Positions 7,403-15,577 of a stretch of 26,165 nt of DNA are shown here, one piece after another. The stretch is taken from contig DBCL01000002.1 of assembly GCA_002293025.1 (NCBI GenBank), forward strand, positions 1 to 26,165, written 5' to 3'. Position 1 is the stretch's first letter, and the number at the start of each line of letters is the position of its first letter. Position numbers and translations under genes: made by a program. This DNA comes from Actinobacteria bacterium UBA959. GTDB lineage: Bacteria > Actinomycetota > Actinomycetes > S36-B12 > UBA5976. Below the pieces are notes generated by a model. The model saw only the letters and a list, made by a program, of their open reading frames with translations, ran no database searches and was not told the origin of the DNA.

Positions 7403-8647
7403 ATGGACCAGCGTGTATTTTTAGCCAGATTGGCAGGAACATCCGTATTCGATCCAAATGGGGATCGAGTAGGTCGTGTTAGGGATGCCGTTATTTCACG
7501 GCCTAGCTCAAATAAATCACCAAGGGTTCGTGGTTTAGTTGTGGAATTGCCTCCAAAGCGCAAGATATTCATTCCACTTAGTCGAATAATTGAAATATCT
7601 GCGGAACAAGTGGTTAGTACTGGGGTGCTGAATATGCGTCGCCTACAACTACATTCGGATGAAATACTGGGTTTAGCTGACTTGCGTAATACAACGATTG
7701 CAATTCAGAACAACCCAATCAAGCAAAAAATTGTGGATTTGGCTATGGGATACGACACTAAATCCAAAGAGTGGTCAATTACCAGCGTATTTGTGAAAGG
7801 TATTAACTCTAACTTTATGCGTCGTACAGATAACACTCTAGTTCCTTGGAGTGAAGTTAAATTCGGCGACAAACTTAATTCTTCAACTGAGGCTGAGAAC
7901 ATTGCGCTACAAATTTCCCAAATGCGCGCAGCCGATGCCGCTAAGCACTTACTAACTCTAAATACTGAATTGCGCTGGAGCGTTTCTCAAGACTTAGATG
8001 ATGAAACTTTGGCAGGAGTAATTGAAGAATTACCAGAAGACGACCGTGTTGCTTTAATTGGTCGACTCGAAGAAACTCGTGCTGTCGATGTTTTAGAAGA
8101 AATGGATCCAGATGATGCAGCTGACCTGCTTAGTGAATTACCACCTGAAACAGCGGCTACCTATTTGGAATTGATGGAGCCCGGTGACGCTGAAGATTTA
8201 AGAAGATTACTTACCTATGGTGACTACACGGCAGGTGGAATGATGTCATCTGACCCAGTTGTTCTTGCACCAGATGCAACTGTGGCCCAGGCACTCGCAG
8301 CCGTGCGTGAAGAAGAAATATCTCCAGCTATGGCTTCCCAGGTTTTTGTTGTGAGACCACCAACTGATACTCCAACTGGAAGGTTTCTTGGAGTGGCTCA
8401 CATCCAACGCTTGCTGAGAGAGACACCTTCCACTGCGATATCAGCAGTTCTAGATACCGACTTAGCACCAGTGTCTCCGGGAGCAACTTTGAGTGAAGTC
8501 ACTCGATTGTTTGCCACATACAATTTGGTTGCACTTCCAGTGACTGATGATGCTGGTCGACTTGTTGGTGCAATTACTGCTGATGACTTAATCGATCACA
8601 TGTTGCCAGAAAACTGGCGTGAGTTGAAGGAGGGGGCTAATGGCTAA
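7403..8647 (+). CDS. soluble PRC-barrel / MgtE N-domain / CBS protein (Rv1232c-like)
   Basis: A 414-residue protein without membrane helices. Residues about 1-75 form a PRC-barrel (DPNGDRVGRVRDAVI), about 90-160 look like a second barrel, about 170-270 are an MgtE N-terminal superhelix (LEEMDPDDAADLLSELPPE, 231-249), and about 275-402 hold two CBS domains (MMSSDPVVLAPDATVAQAL; VALPVTDDAGRLVGAITADD). In MgtE channels the N and CBS domains sense cytosolic Mg2+ and gate the pore. The pore is absent here, so this is a sensor or scaffold rather than a transporter, although automatic annotation often says magnesium transporter. It overlaps the DUF1003 gene by eight bases, an order also found at Rv1232c, so the two products probably act together. 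Confidence 0.85.
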   Translation: MDQRVFLARLAGTSVFDPNGDRVGRVRDAVISRPSSNKSPRVRGLVVELPPKRKIFIPLSRIIEISAEQVVSTGVLNMRRLQLHSDEILGLADLRNTTIAIQNNPIKQKIVDLAMGYDTKSKEWSITSVFVKGINSNFMRRTDNTLVPWSEVKFGDKLNSSTEAENIALQISQMRAADAAKHLLTLNTELRWSVSQDLDDETLAGVIEELPEDDRVALIGRLEETRAVDVLEEMDPDDAADLLSELPPETAATYLELMEPGDAEDLRRLLTYGDYTAGGMMSSDPVVLAPDATVAQALAAVREEEISPAMASQVFVVRPPTDTPTGRFLGVAHIQRLLRETPSTAISAVLDTDLAPVSPGATLSEVTRLFATYNLVALPVTDDAGRLVGAITADDLIDHMLPENWRELKEGANG

Positions 8648-9116
8648 CCGTCGGTTAGACCAGCCTGTGACCCGCTCCCTCCGGCCAGAACGCAATCCAG
8701 AGCGTATTGGACGTCTATCTGAGCGTATTGCTCGGTTTATTGGATCGTGGCGTTTTATCGCCTTGATGACCTTTGTGATCGCCGTTTGGATTTTGATAAA
8801 CATATTTGGGCCAGAAAGTTTGCACTATGACAACTATCCATTCATTTTCTTGACTTTTGCTTTATCTTTACAGGCTTCTTACGCAGCTCCTCTAATTTTG
8901 TTGGCTCAAAATCGGCAAACTGATCGTGATCGAGTGTCCTTGTCTGAAGATCGATCGCATAACGAGCGCCTTCACGCGAACTCAGAGTTTCTAGCTCGTG
9001 AAATTGCGGCTCTTAAGTCGTCATTAAAGGAAGTGGCCACTAAAGACTTTGTCCGCACTGAGCTTCGTGAATTATTAGAGGATATGCGGGCACAAGAGCA
9101 AGAAAAATCTAACTAG
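8640..9116 (+). CDS. DUF1003 membrane protein
   Basis: A 158-residue protein with two membrane helices (about 36-55 WRFIALMTFVIAVWILINIF and 65-88) followed by the DUF1003 signature PLILLAQNRQTDRDR. A charged tail (about 105-158) is likely coiled coil. The strong ribosome binding site AAGGAGG lies inside the end of the upstream gene, and the two reading frames overlap by eight bases, so translation is coupled. The function of DUF1003 is not established; the pairing with an MgtE-sensor-like protein suggests a metal- or membrane-related role. Its stop overlaps the convergent CpaE-like gene by eight bases. Confidence 0.88.
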   Translation: MANRRLDQPVTRSLRPERNPERIGRLSERIARFIGSWRFIALMTFVIAVWILINIFGPESLHYDNYPFIFLTFALSLQASYAAPLILLAQNRQTDRDRVSLSEDRSHNERLHANSEFLAREIAALKSSLKEVATKDFVRTELRELLEDMRAQEQEKSN

Positions 9117-10329
9117 CTTCTTTCAAGCGCTTTAATGCTGGTGCTTTAGGCCTTGTCCAAGAAGTCTTATTGGGCATATTTGCTTGTTTATAATCTGGAT
9201 TACCTATCCAGCTGGCTAGCGCCTTGATGGCTGGAGATTTACTCTGCAATGCTGTAACTGGCTGACCAGCCCACAGCGCCTCTGCAAATAAATCATGATC
9301 GATAGGAATGTAGGCAACCGGTATTTTCTGATTGCTTTTCTGAAGAATTGTGGAGATCTCAGCTGCAATTGTCTTCGAATTTAACTTATTGACCAATATG
9401 TCAATATCCTCTAAAAGTGAATTGTTCATACGACTAAGCCAATTTACTCCTCGTAGTAAAGAAATTGGGTCACCAGCAATTACACCAATTTTTGATGTGG
9501 CCAAGTTCAGAATCTCTATTAACCAGGTCTCCCTTTTGTCAGCCAAAGCTGTGTCCAAGAATTCAATTCCACCCAAGTCAATTACCACTACGTCATCTAA
9601 TTCACGCGCCACCGCAACAACTTCTAGAATTGCTTCAAGATCCAAGTCACTCCAGCGGTTTGGGCTTGGAATTCCAGGTAGAACTCGGAGGTTCTGTTTT
9701 ACTTGAATACATCTATTTGCTAATTCCGCTGTATTGAGCTCACCTCTCATAGCTAGATGAGTAACAAGGGCTAATCCTGATGAAGCAGAATTTAGATTCA
9801 AATTCGCTGCAAGGTCAGGCGTCTTCAAACTTAAATCGATTAAACAAACTCGTTTTGAATTGGAAACCAGGTCTGCAAAGGCAATTGCCATACTGCTAAC
9901 CCCAGGCGAGCTTGAACTAGAGCAGAAACAAATTAGTTCGGAAACAGATTCTGTTTGCTTTTTGATAGGTATCTCATTTCCCACAAACTCACGAATCGAT
10001 TGCATGAGGTGATTGAAATTCTCGGTTACTTCAAAACTTGGGAGAATGAGTTTTTGGGCAAGTTCTAATGCATCTAGATCTCCAGCCTCGACTAAACACA
10101 AAGTCTTGGTGATTGCCCTTAATTCTTTAGCAACCTGAGGGGAAAGTCGAGGTAAGTCCACGCTCAAAATAACTAAATCAACTTGATTCGCTCTTAGATA
10201 TGCAAGCAACTCAGCAGCGTCTAAACAACGATCTATCACCCGAATTTGGGAGGCTGGATGGGATAGGCGAGAGATTAAATTAGATTCAAATTTCTCGCCA
10301 GAAAGTGCCAGGATTAAATTCAAGGTCAT
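9109..10329 (-). CDS. CpaE/TadZ-like protein with pseudo-receiver domain and degenerate P-loop ATPase domain
   Basis: A 406-residue protein from ATG 10329, which overlaps the upstream stop as ATGA; a longer in-frame start at 10401 lies inside the SAF gene and is not preferred. Residues 1-110 resemble a receiver domain whose phosphoacceptor is gone (LVILSVDLP, with S56 where D is expected), as in CpaE/TadZ. Residues about 130-375 follow the ParA/MinD fold: a P-loop position reading SSSSSPGVSSM (137-147), then VCLIDLSLKTPDLAANL (161-177) and VVVIDLGG (247-254). Neither the deviant nor the catalytic Walker lysine is present, so ATP hydrolysis is doubtful. TadZ/CpaE localises type IV Tad pili, but no pilus gene lies nearby. 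The upstream SAF/CpaB-like gene supports a Tad-derived pair. Confidence 0.7.
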   Translation of the reverse strand: MTLNLILALSGEKFESNLISRLSHPASQIRVIDRCLDAAELLAYLRANQVDLVILSVDLPRLSPQVAKELRAITKTLCLVEAGDLDALELAQKLILPSFEVTENFNHLMQSIREFVGNEIPIKKQTESVSELICFCSSSSSPGVSSMAIAFADLVSNSKRVCLIDLSLKTPDLAANLNLNSASSGLALVTHLAMRGELNTAELANRCIQVKQNLRVLPGIPSPNRWSDLDLEAILEVVAVARELDDVVVIDLGGIEFLDTALADKRETWLIEILNLATSKIGVIAGDPISLLRGVNWLSRMNNSLLEDIDILVNKLNSKTIAAEISTILQKSNQKIPVAYIPIDHDLFAEALWAGQPVTALQSKSPAIKALASWIGNPDYKQANMPNKTSWTRPKAPALKRLKEAS

Positions 10330-10988
10330 GTCCGCACCAAATAGACCTGACCAACTGCAATTGCATCTAATACTTTTGCAACATCTTGGGAGTAAATCCA
10401 CACAGTCACACTCACCTCTGTGCTCATTAATTCATCTATATTCGGCGCTGTCGCAACCACTAGCCCTGCCAGAATTAAGTAGGACTGCCCCACCGCATTA
10501 CCAGATAAATCACTAGGCGTTACCCATAAATCAAACTTATTACCTCGCTGGATGTCACTTGGTAGAGATCTTTGATCAAGACTTAAAGTAATTTCTTTTT
10601 TATCCTCGCTTGAAATTCCAATCTGATTATCAGAGAGTAAATCTCCAGCAAAAACAAGGGTGTTCAGCTCTTTACCAATGACTGTCTCAGAATTTTCTGG
10701 ATAACCGGCTATCCAGTTAGTTGTTTCAATTTCAATAGTTTTCACATCTGCTTCATTTAAAACTGATCCAGCTTCTAAGTTGCGCGTCAACTGCAGCACT
10801 TGGGTCGTTTGCGTACTTGAAAATACTGCGTTAAGTCCGACAAGGACCCCTAATATGATCAAAGTTATCCCCAGAATGCGAGGAATCTTGCGCCAGCGAA
10901 TAGTCTCTGGTGCCGGGGAGGTTCTATACAGCCGGTTTGAGTAATCATTTTTCTTGCGCTTAGTGGATCGAAACTTTGAAATTTTCAT
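10326..10988 (-). CDS. SAF-domain membrane protein (CpaB/RcpC-like)
   Basis: A 220-residue protein with a basic N-terminus (residues 1-33, many K/R), one membrane helix (about 36-54, ILGITLIILGVLVGLNAVF) and an extracytoplasmic SAF domain (about 62-126, including LEAGSVLNEADVKTIEIE), then a CpaB/RcpC-like C-terminal part (about 130-220). CpaB/RcpC proteins belong to Tad pilus assembly; SAF folds are also found in antifreeze proteins and flagellar chaperones. It lies seven bases after the Sm-like gene and overlaps the CpaE-like gene by four, so the three form an operon. AAGGAG lies 14 bases upstream of the start, farther than usual. Confidence 0.75.
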   Translation of the reverse strand: MKISKFRSTKRKKNDYSNRLYRTSPAPETIRWRKIPRILGITLIILGVLVGLNAVFSSTQTTQVLQLTRNLEAGSVLNEADVKTIEIETTNWIAGYPENSETVIGKELNTLVFAGDLLSDNQIGISSEDKKEITLSLDQRSLPSDIQRGNKFDLWVTPSDLSGNAVGQSYLILAGLVVATAPNIDELMSTEVSVTVWIYSQDVAKVLDAIAVGQVYLVRT

Positions 10989-10995
10989 CTTTTAC

Positions 10996-11553
10996 TCAAT
11001 TTCTCCTTGGTCTGTACTTACCAATAAATTCGATTGCTTGCAACTTACTTAGCATGATTGTGAGCGGCTGTAATCCCCCATTGTCAAAAGTATTTATGTC
11101 AAAACAATCTTTAAAGATTTGAATTAACTCTCCCTGCACCCGTACTCCATCATCCAAGACGCACACAATTCGTTCACCACATAATGCCAGGAGTGAATTG
11201 ACTAGAGACGGTTTTCTGACCAGATCAGGTCGAGCTAATTGTGGGGTTGGTTGCACTCGCTCTATTGCGCTAACAATTAGTAAATACTGCACACGAGGTG
11301 AATCCAAATTTGCTAAAAGTAAACAATCGGGAGCTGTTTCTTTTATTAGGCCAGTGTATTGAATTCCACAAGTGAGCGTTACTTGAATTGATTGCTTAGT
11401 TCCAGCTAGACGACCAACTAACAATTGTTCCAAGCGTTCATTTTGAACCAGTAAGTGAACATCTTCGTAGAATTCTTCCGCTTCAATATGCTGCCAAATA
11501 TCATTTATTTTCTGACTTACTTCAGCGAAGAAAGGATTATCAGACTCAGTCAT
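10996..11553 (-). CDS. conserved protein with two tandem Sm-like (LSm) repeats
   Basis: 185 residues. I do not recognise an assigned function. The N-terminus (1-40) is acidic and helical. Two segments of similar pattern follow: about 44-101 (SIQVTLTCGIQYTGLIKETAPDC and YLLIVSAIERV) and about 120-178 (RIVCVLDDGVRVQGELIQIFKDC and LTIMLSKLQAIEFI, in pieces). Both read hydrophobic strand, G, G at the turn, DC, then a strand ending in an S-x-I-x-x-I-like motif, the layout of a five-strand Sm barrel. Homologues beside secA are, as I recall, sometimes labelled Fis family, with little basis. It leads an operon with the SAF and CpaE-like genes. TAGCGT six bases before the ATG supports this start. Confidence 0.6.
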   Translation of the reverse strand: MTESDNPFFAEVSQKINDIWQHIEAEEFYEDVHLLVQNERLEQLLVGRLAGTKQSIQVTLTCGIQYTGLIKETAPDCLLLANLDSPRVQYLLIVSAIERVQPTPQLARPDLVRKPSLVNSLLALCGERIVCVLDDGVRVQGELIQIFKDCFDINTFDNGGLQPLTIMLSKLQAIEFIGKYRPRRN

Positions 11554-11559
11554 GGCTAA

Positions 11560-11565
11560 ACGCTA
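11560..11565 (-). promoter_or_regulatory. -10 hexamer for the Sm-like/SAF/CpaE-like operon (leaderless)
   Basis: On the minus strand TAGCGT is followed by six bases and the ATG at 11553. It is a full TANNNT match. Confidence 0.6.
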
Positions 11566-11601
11566 TTGCTCTAACGAAATCTTTTGAATTTCTTAAGTCA
11601 T

Positions 11602-11626
11602 TTGGGTTATCACCCAACTAGGTGAT
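11602..11626. repeat. two overlapping inverted repeats in a divergent intergenic region
   Basis: TTGGGT (11602-11607) can pair with ACCCAA (11612-11617), and ATCACC (11609-11614) can pair with GGTGAT (11621-11626). The arms share bases 11612-11614, so only one hairpin can form at a time. The element sits in the 130-base gap between the Sm-like operon and the Rv3235-like gene, about 58 bases before the latter start. It may be a regulator-binding site or a small RNA switch. Confidence 0.45.
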
Positions 11627-11683
11627 GGTTTTATCTGCGCTTACAAATGAGACTTAATCCTTCAGCACGGATAGGTGAAGTTC

Positions 11684-12205
11684 ATGGCCAAATTAATTGC
11701 GCACCCAATAGTTATAACACCGACCCCTCAACCAAACCTTGATTTCATAAGGTTAGGTGAGCCCAACAAACACACCCCATGGAATCAAGGACAGTTAGCG
11801 CTCAATTTTTCCCCGATGCCAGGTCGACCAGCATTTCCTGAAGTTTCTGAAACACTGCAATTCGCTGGTTCTAAAATCCCAAGTGATCTACCTGACCCAT
11901 CGGTTTGGGCAGCAAGATTAATCACTGGGATTTTGGAAGTTTTGGCAGGTTCGAGATCTGTTCAACAGCTAACCACTATGTTGAGTCCAGAGGTTTACAA
12001 CATCATCTCTATTCATGCCCAGCGTATGTCTGGACTAACGCCAAGGCATCGGCCCATGGTAAGAAGTGTCCGGGTTTGTTTACCTTCTCATGGTGTTGCT
12101 GAGGCTGCAGTAGTTATTCAAGGCAAGAAGCGCTCTCGAGCAATAGCGTTAAGACTAGAAATGCAGCACTCCCGTTGGCGATGCACTGCAATTATTTTCG
12201 GTTAG
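11684..12205 (+). CDS. Rv3235-family protein (DUF6459-like)
   Basis: 173 residues from ATG 11684. This start is chosen because AGGTGA, complementary to the 16S rRNA tail, lies just upstream; an in-frame GTG at 11675 would add three residues but has no such site. The N-terminal 65 or so residues are proline-rich and probably disordered. The C-terminal part (about 70-173) holds the conserved region with ARLITGILEVLAGSRSVQQL (76-95) followed by a downstream WRCTAIIFG end. Rv3235 also lies close to secA1 in Mycobacterium, which supports the call. Function unknown. Its stop overlaps the secA stop by four bases. Confidence 0.72.
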   Translation: MAKLIAHPIVITPTPQPNLDFIRLGEPNKHTPWNQGQLALNFSPMPGRPAFPEVSETLQFAGSKIPSDLPDPSVWAARLITGILEVLAGSRSVQQLTTMLSPEVYNIISIHAQRMSGLTPRHRPMVRSVRVCLPSHGVAEAAVVIQGKKRSRAIALRLEMQHSRWRCTAIIFG

Positions 12206-14889
12206 CGATTTTTCGGGTCGCCATGGCAGCGTTTGTATTTCTTGCCTGACCCACAAGGGCAAAGCGAATTCCTGGGAACTTCTGCTGATGCTGCGCTCGA
12301 TACCGCAGTAGCACCCTCAGAACTAGAAGTGATTAAGGGTTTATTTTGTTTGCGCGCTAATCCTGGAGCTTCAACTTCTACTGCAGCAGCCTCTGTTTTG
12401 GACACTTGAACCTGAGCTGAAAAAGTGTAGGCAACTGATTCTTCCTTGACTGCTTCCATCATGGCTACAAATAGATCAAAGCCTTCGCGTTGATATTCCA
12501 CTAGTGGATCTCTTTGCCCCATCGCTCGTAAGCCAATACCATTTTGGAGATAGTCCATCTCATAAAGGTGTTCTCGCCATTTGGTGTCTAGAACTGATAA
12601 GACAACTCGACGTTCAAGTTCTCGCATAACATTCTCATTTAACTGTTGCTCGCGAATCCGATAAGCAGCCAACGCATCAGCAACAATCTCGTTCGTTAAG
12701 AATTCCGGATCAAGTTCCCCACCAGATCTCTGCTTAACATCTTCAACTGAAATTCCGATTGGGTAGAGTTGCTTCAGCGCCAACCACAGCTTCTCAAGAT
12801 CCCATTCTTCTGAATAGCCTGCTGCAGTAGCGGAAGAAACATAACTTGAAATCGTCTCACTTAAGAACTCAGTTATCTGAGAGTTTATGTCTGCTCCAGC
12901 AAGGACCTTCTGGCGTTCAGCATAGATGACTTTACGCTGCTGGTTCATTACCTCGTCATACTTTAAAATATTCTTGCGGATCTCAAAGTTTTGTTGCTCA
13001 ACTTGAGTTTGTGCATTTTTGATTGCATTACTTACCATTTTCGCTTCAATTGGCACATCATCTGGAACATTGAACCTTCGCAAGAAGGAATCAACCAGGT
13101 CGGACTTGAAGCGACGCATCAGGTCGTCTTGCAAGGACAAATAGAACCGAGTTTCGCCTGGATCACCTTGGCGACCTGACCTACCTCTTAACTGATTATC
13201 AATTCTTCGTGATTCATGTCTTTCGGTACCAAGCACATACAGCCCTCCAAGAGCTACAACCTCATCATGCTCCGCAGCAACGCTTTGCTGAGACTTAGCC
13301 AGCGCAGATGGCCAGGCAGCTTCATACTCCTCAGGTGAATCGACTGGGTCCAACCCTTGTCTTTCTAATTCGACCGAAGCCAAATACTCAGCGTTTCCAC
13401 CAAGCATGATGTCAGTTCCGCGTCCAGCCATGTTCGTAGAAACAGTTACTGCCGACTTTCGACCAGCCATAGCCACAATGGATGCCTCACGTTCATTGTG
13501 TTTAGCATTAAGTACTTCATGTCGAATTCCACGCTTGGTAAGCATGGTTGAAAGCAATTCTGATTTCTCCACAGATGTGGTGCCAACCAAAACTGGTTGA
13601 CCTTTCTTGTGCCTCTCAGCAATATCTGATACCACTGCTTGAAACTTTGCTTCCTCGGTTCGGTAGACCAAATCTGATTGATCAATCCGAACCATGTTGC
13701 GGTTTGTTGGAATGGCGATAACGCCTAGTTTGTAAATTCGATCAAACTCACCCTCTTCGGTCATTGCAGTTCCAGTCATGCCAGATAGTTTTTCGTAGAG
13801 CCTAAAGTAATTTTGCAAGGTAATCGTGGCGAGAGTTTGATTCTCTTGATTAATCTTTACGCCCTCTCGAGCTTCAATGGACTGGTGCATACCTTCGCTG
13901 TAACGCCTGCCGTGCAATACACGCCCAGTGTGCTCATCAACGATCAATACCTCGCCATCTTTAACTATGTAATCGCGGTCTTTTCGGAACAGCTCTTTAG
14001 CCTTAAGAGCATTGTTTAGGAATCCAATTAAAGGCGTGTGTTCTGGGCTATATAGGTTATCTATTTTTAGCAATTCTTCGACTCTTGTTATACCTAACTC
14101 TGATACACCAACTGTTCGTTTCTTTTCATCAACGTCATAGTGTTCTTCGCGCTTAAGTTGCGTTACGATTCGCGCAAATTGGGCATAAAATTCATTTGCT
14201 TCATCAGCAGGTCCACTAATGATCAAAGGCGTACGCGCTTCGTCAATCAAAATTGAGTCAACTTCATCAACAATTGCAAAGTTATGACCACGTTGTACTA
14301 ACTCAACAGGCTGCCAAGCCATATTATCTCGTAAGTAGTCAAAGCCAAATTCATTATTTGTTCCGTAAGTGATATCGCAGGCGTAGGCAGCTCTACGATC
14401 AACAGAGTTCATCTGACCCAGAATTACACCAACACTTAAACCCAAGAATCTATGAACTCGACCCATCCATTCAGAGTCACGTTCTGCCAAGTAGTCATTA
14501 ACAGTTACCACATGAACACCTCTGCCAGTCAAGGCATTGAGGTAAGCAGCCAAGGTGGAAACGAGTGTCTTGCCTTCACCAGTCTTCATTTCCGCAATGT
14601 TGCCTAGGTGCAATGCTGCGCCACCCATTAACTGCACGTCATAGTGTCTTTGCCCGAGAGTTCTGCGAGCGGCTTCGCGAATAGTGGCAAATGCCTCTAC
14701 CATTAAATCATCAAGTGTTTCACCATCTGCTAATCGAGCGCGGTAACTGACAGTTAATTCCCGAAGTTCCTCATCAGACATCGCCTGAAATTTTGGTTCT
14801 AGGTCATTAACTTCTTGGGCTATCGCTTCAATTTGTTTGAGTTTACGGCCTTCGCCTGCTCGCAAGATGCGATCTAGGATCTTTGGCAC
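12202..14889 (-). CDS. secA: preprotein translocase ATPase SecA
   Basis: 895 residues, full length. Walker A MKTGEGKTL (101-109), DEVDSILIDEARTPLIISG, GMTGTA, GRGTDIMLGGN and GRSGRQGDPG mark the two nucleotide-binding folds and the preprotein-binding region. The last residues carry the zinc-binding SecB/ribosome motif CPCGSGKKYKRCH (877-889), so this is the housekeeping SecA1 type. It drives Sec-dependent export through SecYEG. The GTG start at 14889 follows AAGGAG by seven bases. The gene follows hpf with a 79-base gap, as in Mycobacterium (Rv3240c-Rv3241c). Its stop overlaps that of the convergent Rv3235-like gene. Confidence 0.98.
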   Translation of the reverse strand: MPKILDRILRAGEGRKLKQIEAIAQEVNDLEPKFQAMSDEELRELTVSYRARLADGETLDDLMVEAFATIREAARRTLGQRHYDVQLMGGAALHLGNIAEMKTGEGKTLVSTLAAYLNALTGRGVHVVTVNDYLAERDSEWMGRVHRFLGLSVGVILGQMNSVDRRAAYACDITYGTNNEFGFDYLRDNMAWQPVELVQRGHNFAIVDEVDSILIDEARTPLIISGPADEANEFYAQFARIVTQLKREEHYDVDEKKRTVGVSELGITRVEELLKIDNLYSPEHTPLIGFLNNALKAKELFRKDRDYIVKDGEVLIVDEHTGRVLHGRRYSEGMHQSIEAREGVKINQENQTLATITLQNYFRLYEKLSGMTGTAMTEEGEFDRIYKLGVIAIPTNRNMVRIDQSDLVYRTEEAKFQAVVSDIAERHKKGQPVLVGTTSVEKSELLSTMLTKRGIRHEVLNAKHNEREASIVAMAGRKSAVTVSTNMAGRGTDIMLGGNAEYLASVELERQGLDPVDSPEEYEAAWPSALAKSQQSVAAEHDEVVALGGLYVLGTERHESRRIDNQLRGRSGRQGDPGETRFYLSLQDDLMRRFKSDLVDSFLRRFNVPDDVPIEAKMVSNAIKNAQTQVEQQNFEIRKNILKYDEVMNQQRKVIYAERQKVLAGADINSQITEFLSETISSYVSSATAAGYSEEWDLEKLWLALKQLYPIGISVEDVKQRSGGELDPEFLTNEIVADALAAYRIREQQLNENVMRELERRVVLSVLDTKWREHLYEMDYLQNGIGLRAMGQRDPLVEYQREGFDLFVAMMEAVKEESVAYTFSAQVQVSKTEAAAVEVEAPGLARKQNKPLITSSSEGATAVSSAASAEVPRNSLCPCGSGKKYKRCHGDPKNR

Positions 14890-14968
14890 GCAACAACTCC
14901 TTCACTAATCTGGCTTGGGAATGCCCCTAATCGTAGGTCAACACCTCACTTTTCAGGGTTTCGGGTGC

Positions 14969-15538
14969 TTAGTTTCCTTGCAAGCGAATGAGGCCATATG
15001 CATAGCCCTTCCGCCTGTACACAACTGCAGGCGTGGCGGACTCTTTTTCGATGAATAGGTAGAAGTCGTGGTCGAGTAATTCCATCTGATCGATTGCTGA
15101 TGAAATTTCAAGTATCTCTGCTTTGTGTTCTTTCTCTCGCACCAACGTATAAGCAGTCTCTGAAAGGATTTGGCTTACGTCTGTCGACTCCACAAGCGCA
15201 GTCGATACTTCGGAGGTGCGAATTGTTTTGTGGCCAAAGTCTTTACGGCGTTCATGCGCTTTTCTGATCTGCAATTCGAATTTTTCAACTGCTAGATCAA
15301 AAGCAGAAACATCATCCAAGCTGGCTGCTTCCGCTCTAACCAGCGGGCCAGCACCATGTGTAGTTAGTTGAACTTTGTGCGACCCCTTGCCATGCCTTGG
15401 ATTACTCTCGTGACTGATCTCAACCTGTACCCGTTCCAATAGGACTCCAAAACGTTCCATTCTTTTTAACTTCTGGCTAACTACGCCCTTGAATTCTTCC
15501 GAAATTTTCGCATTTCTAGCTTTAAATTGGATTTCCAT
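14969..15538 (-). CDS. hpf: ribosome hibernation-promoting factor, long form
   Basis: 189 residues. The N-terminal domain (about 1-100) is the S30AE/HPF fold that binds the decoding centre, and the C-terminal domain (about 130-189, including FYLFIEKESATPAVVYRRKG) is the dimerisation part of long HPF that pairs 70S ribosomes into 100S dimers. ATG 15538 is chosen over an in-frame ATG at 15556 because GAAAGGAG lies eight bases before 15538, inside the longer alternative, and MEIQF is a normal family start. It sits between comF and secA as in Mycobacterium (Rv3241c). Palindromes upstream may control it. Confidence 0.93.
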   Translation of the reverse strand: MEIQFKARNAKISEEFKGVVSQKLKRMERFGVLLERVQVEISHESNPRHGKGSHKVQLTTHGAGPLVRAEAASLDDVSAFDLAVEKFELQIRKAHERRKDFGHKTIRTSEVSTALVESTDVSQILSETAYTLVREKEHKAEILEISSAIDQMELLDHDFYLFIEKESATPAVVYRRKGYAYGLIRLQGN

Positions 15539-15560
15539 TTCTATGGCTCCTTTCAAGCAC

Positions 15561-15575
15561 TTAGGATCATCCTAA
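15561..15575. repeat. 15-base perfect palindrome upstream of hpf
   Basis: TTAGGAT, one base, ATCCTAA. It lies in the 45-base gap between the comF stop and the hpf ribosome binding site. On the hpf strand TAGGAT within it also fits a -10 hexamer. It may be an operator over the hpf promoter or a short hairpin in the transcript. Confidence 0.5.
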
Positions 15576-15577
15576 AT

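Noticed and set aside
7403..8647. Calling the MgtE-N/CBS protein a magnesium transporter
   Set aside because: No membrane helices are present, so it cannot itself be a channel.
9350..9737. Open frames on the plus strand inside the CpaE-like gene
   Set aside because: They are antisense to a clear family protein, with no ribosome binding site or recognisable domains.
10330..10401. Longer start of the CpaE-like gene at 10401
   Set aside because: The extra 24 residues (MDLLPRCCKS and on) lie inside the SAF gene in another frame, and the ATGA overlap at 10326-10329 gives a normal coupled start.
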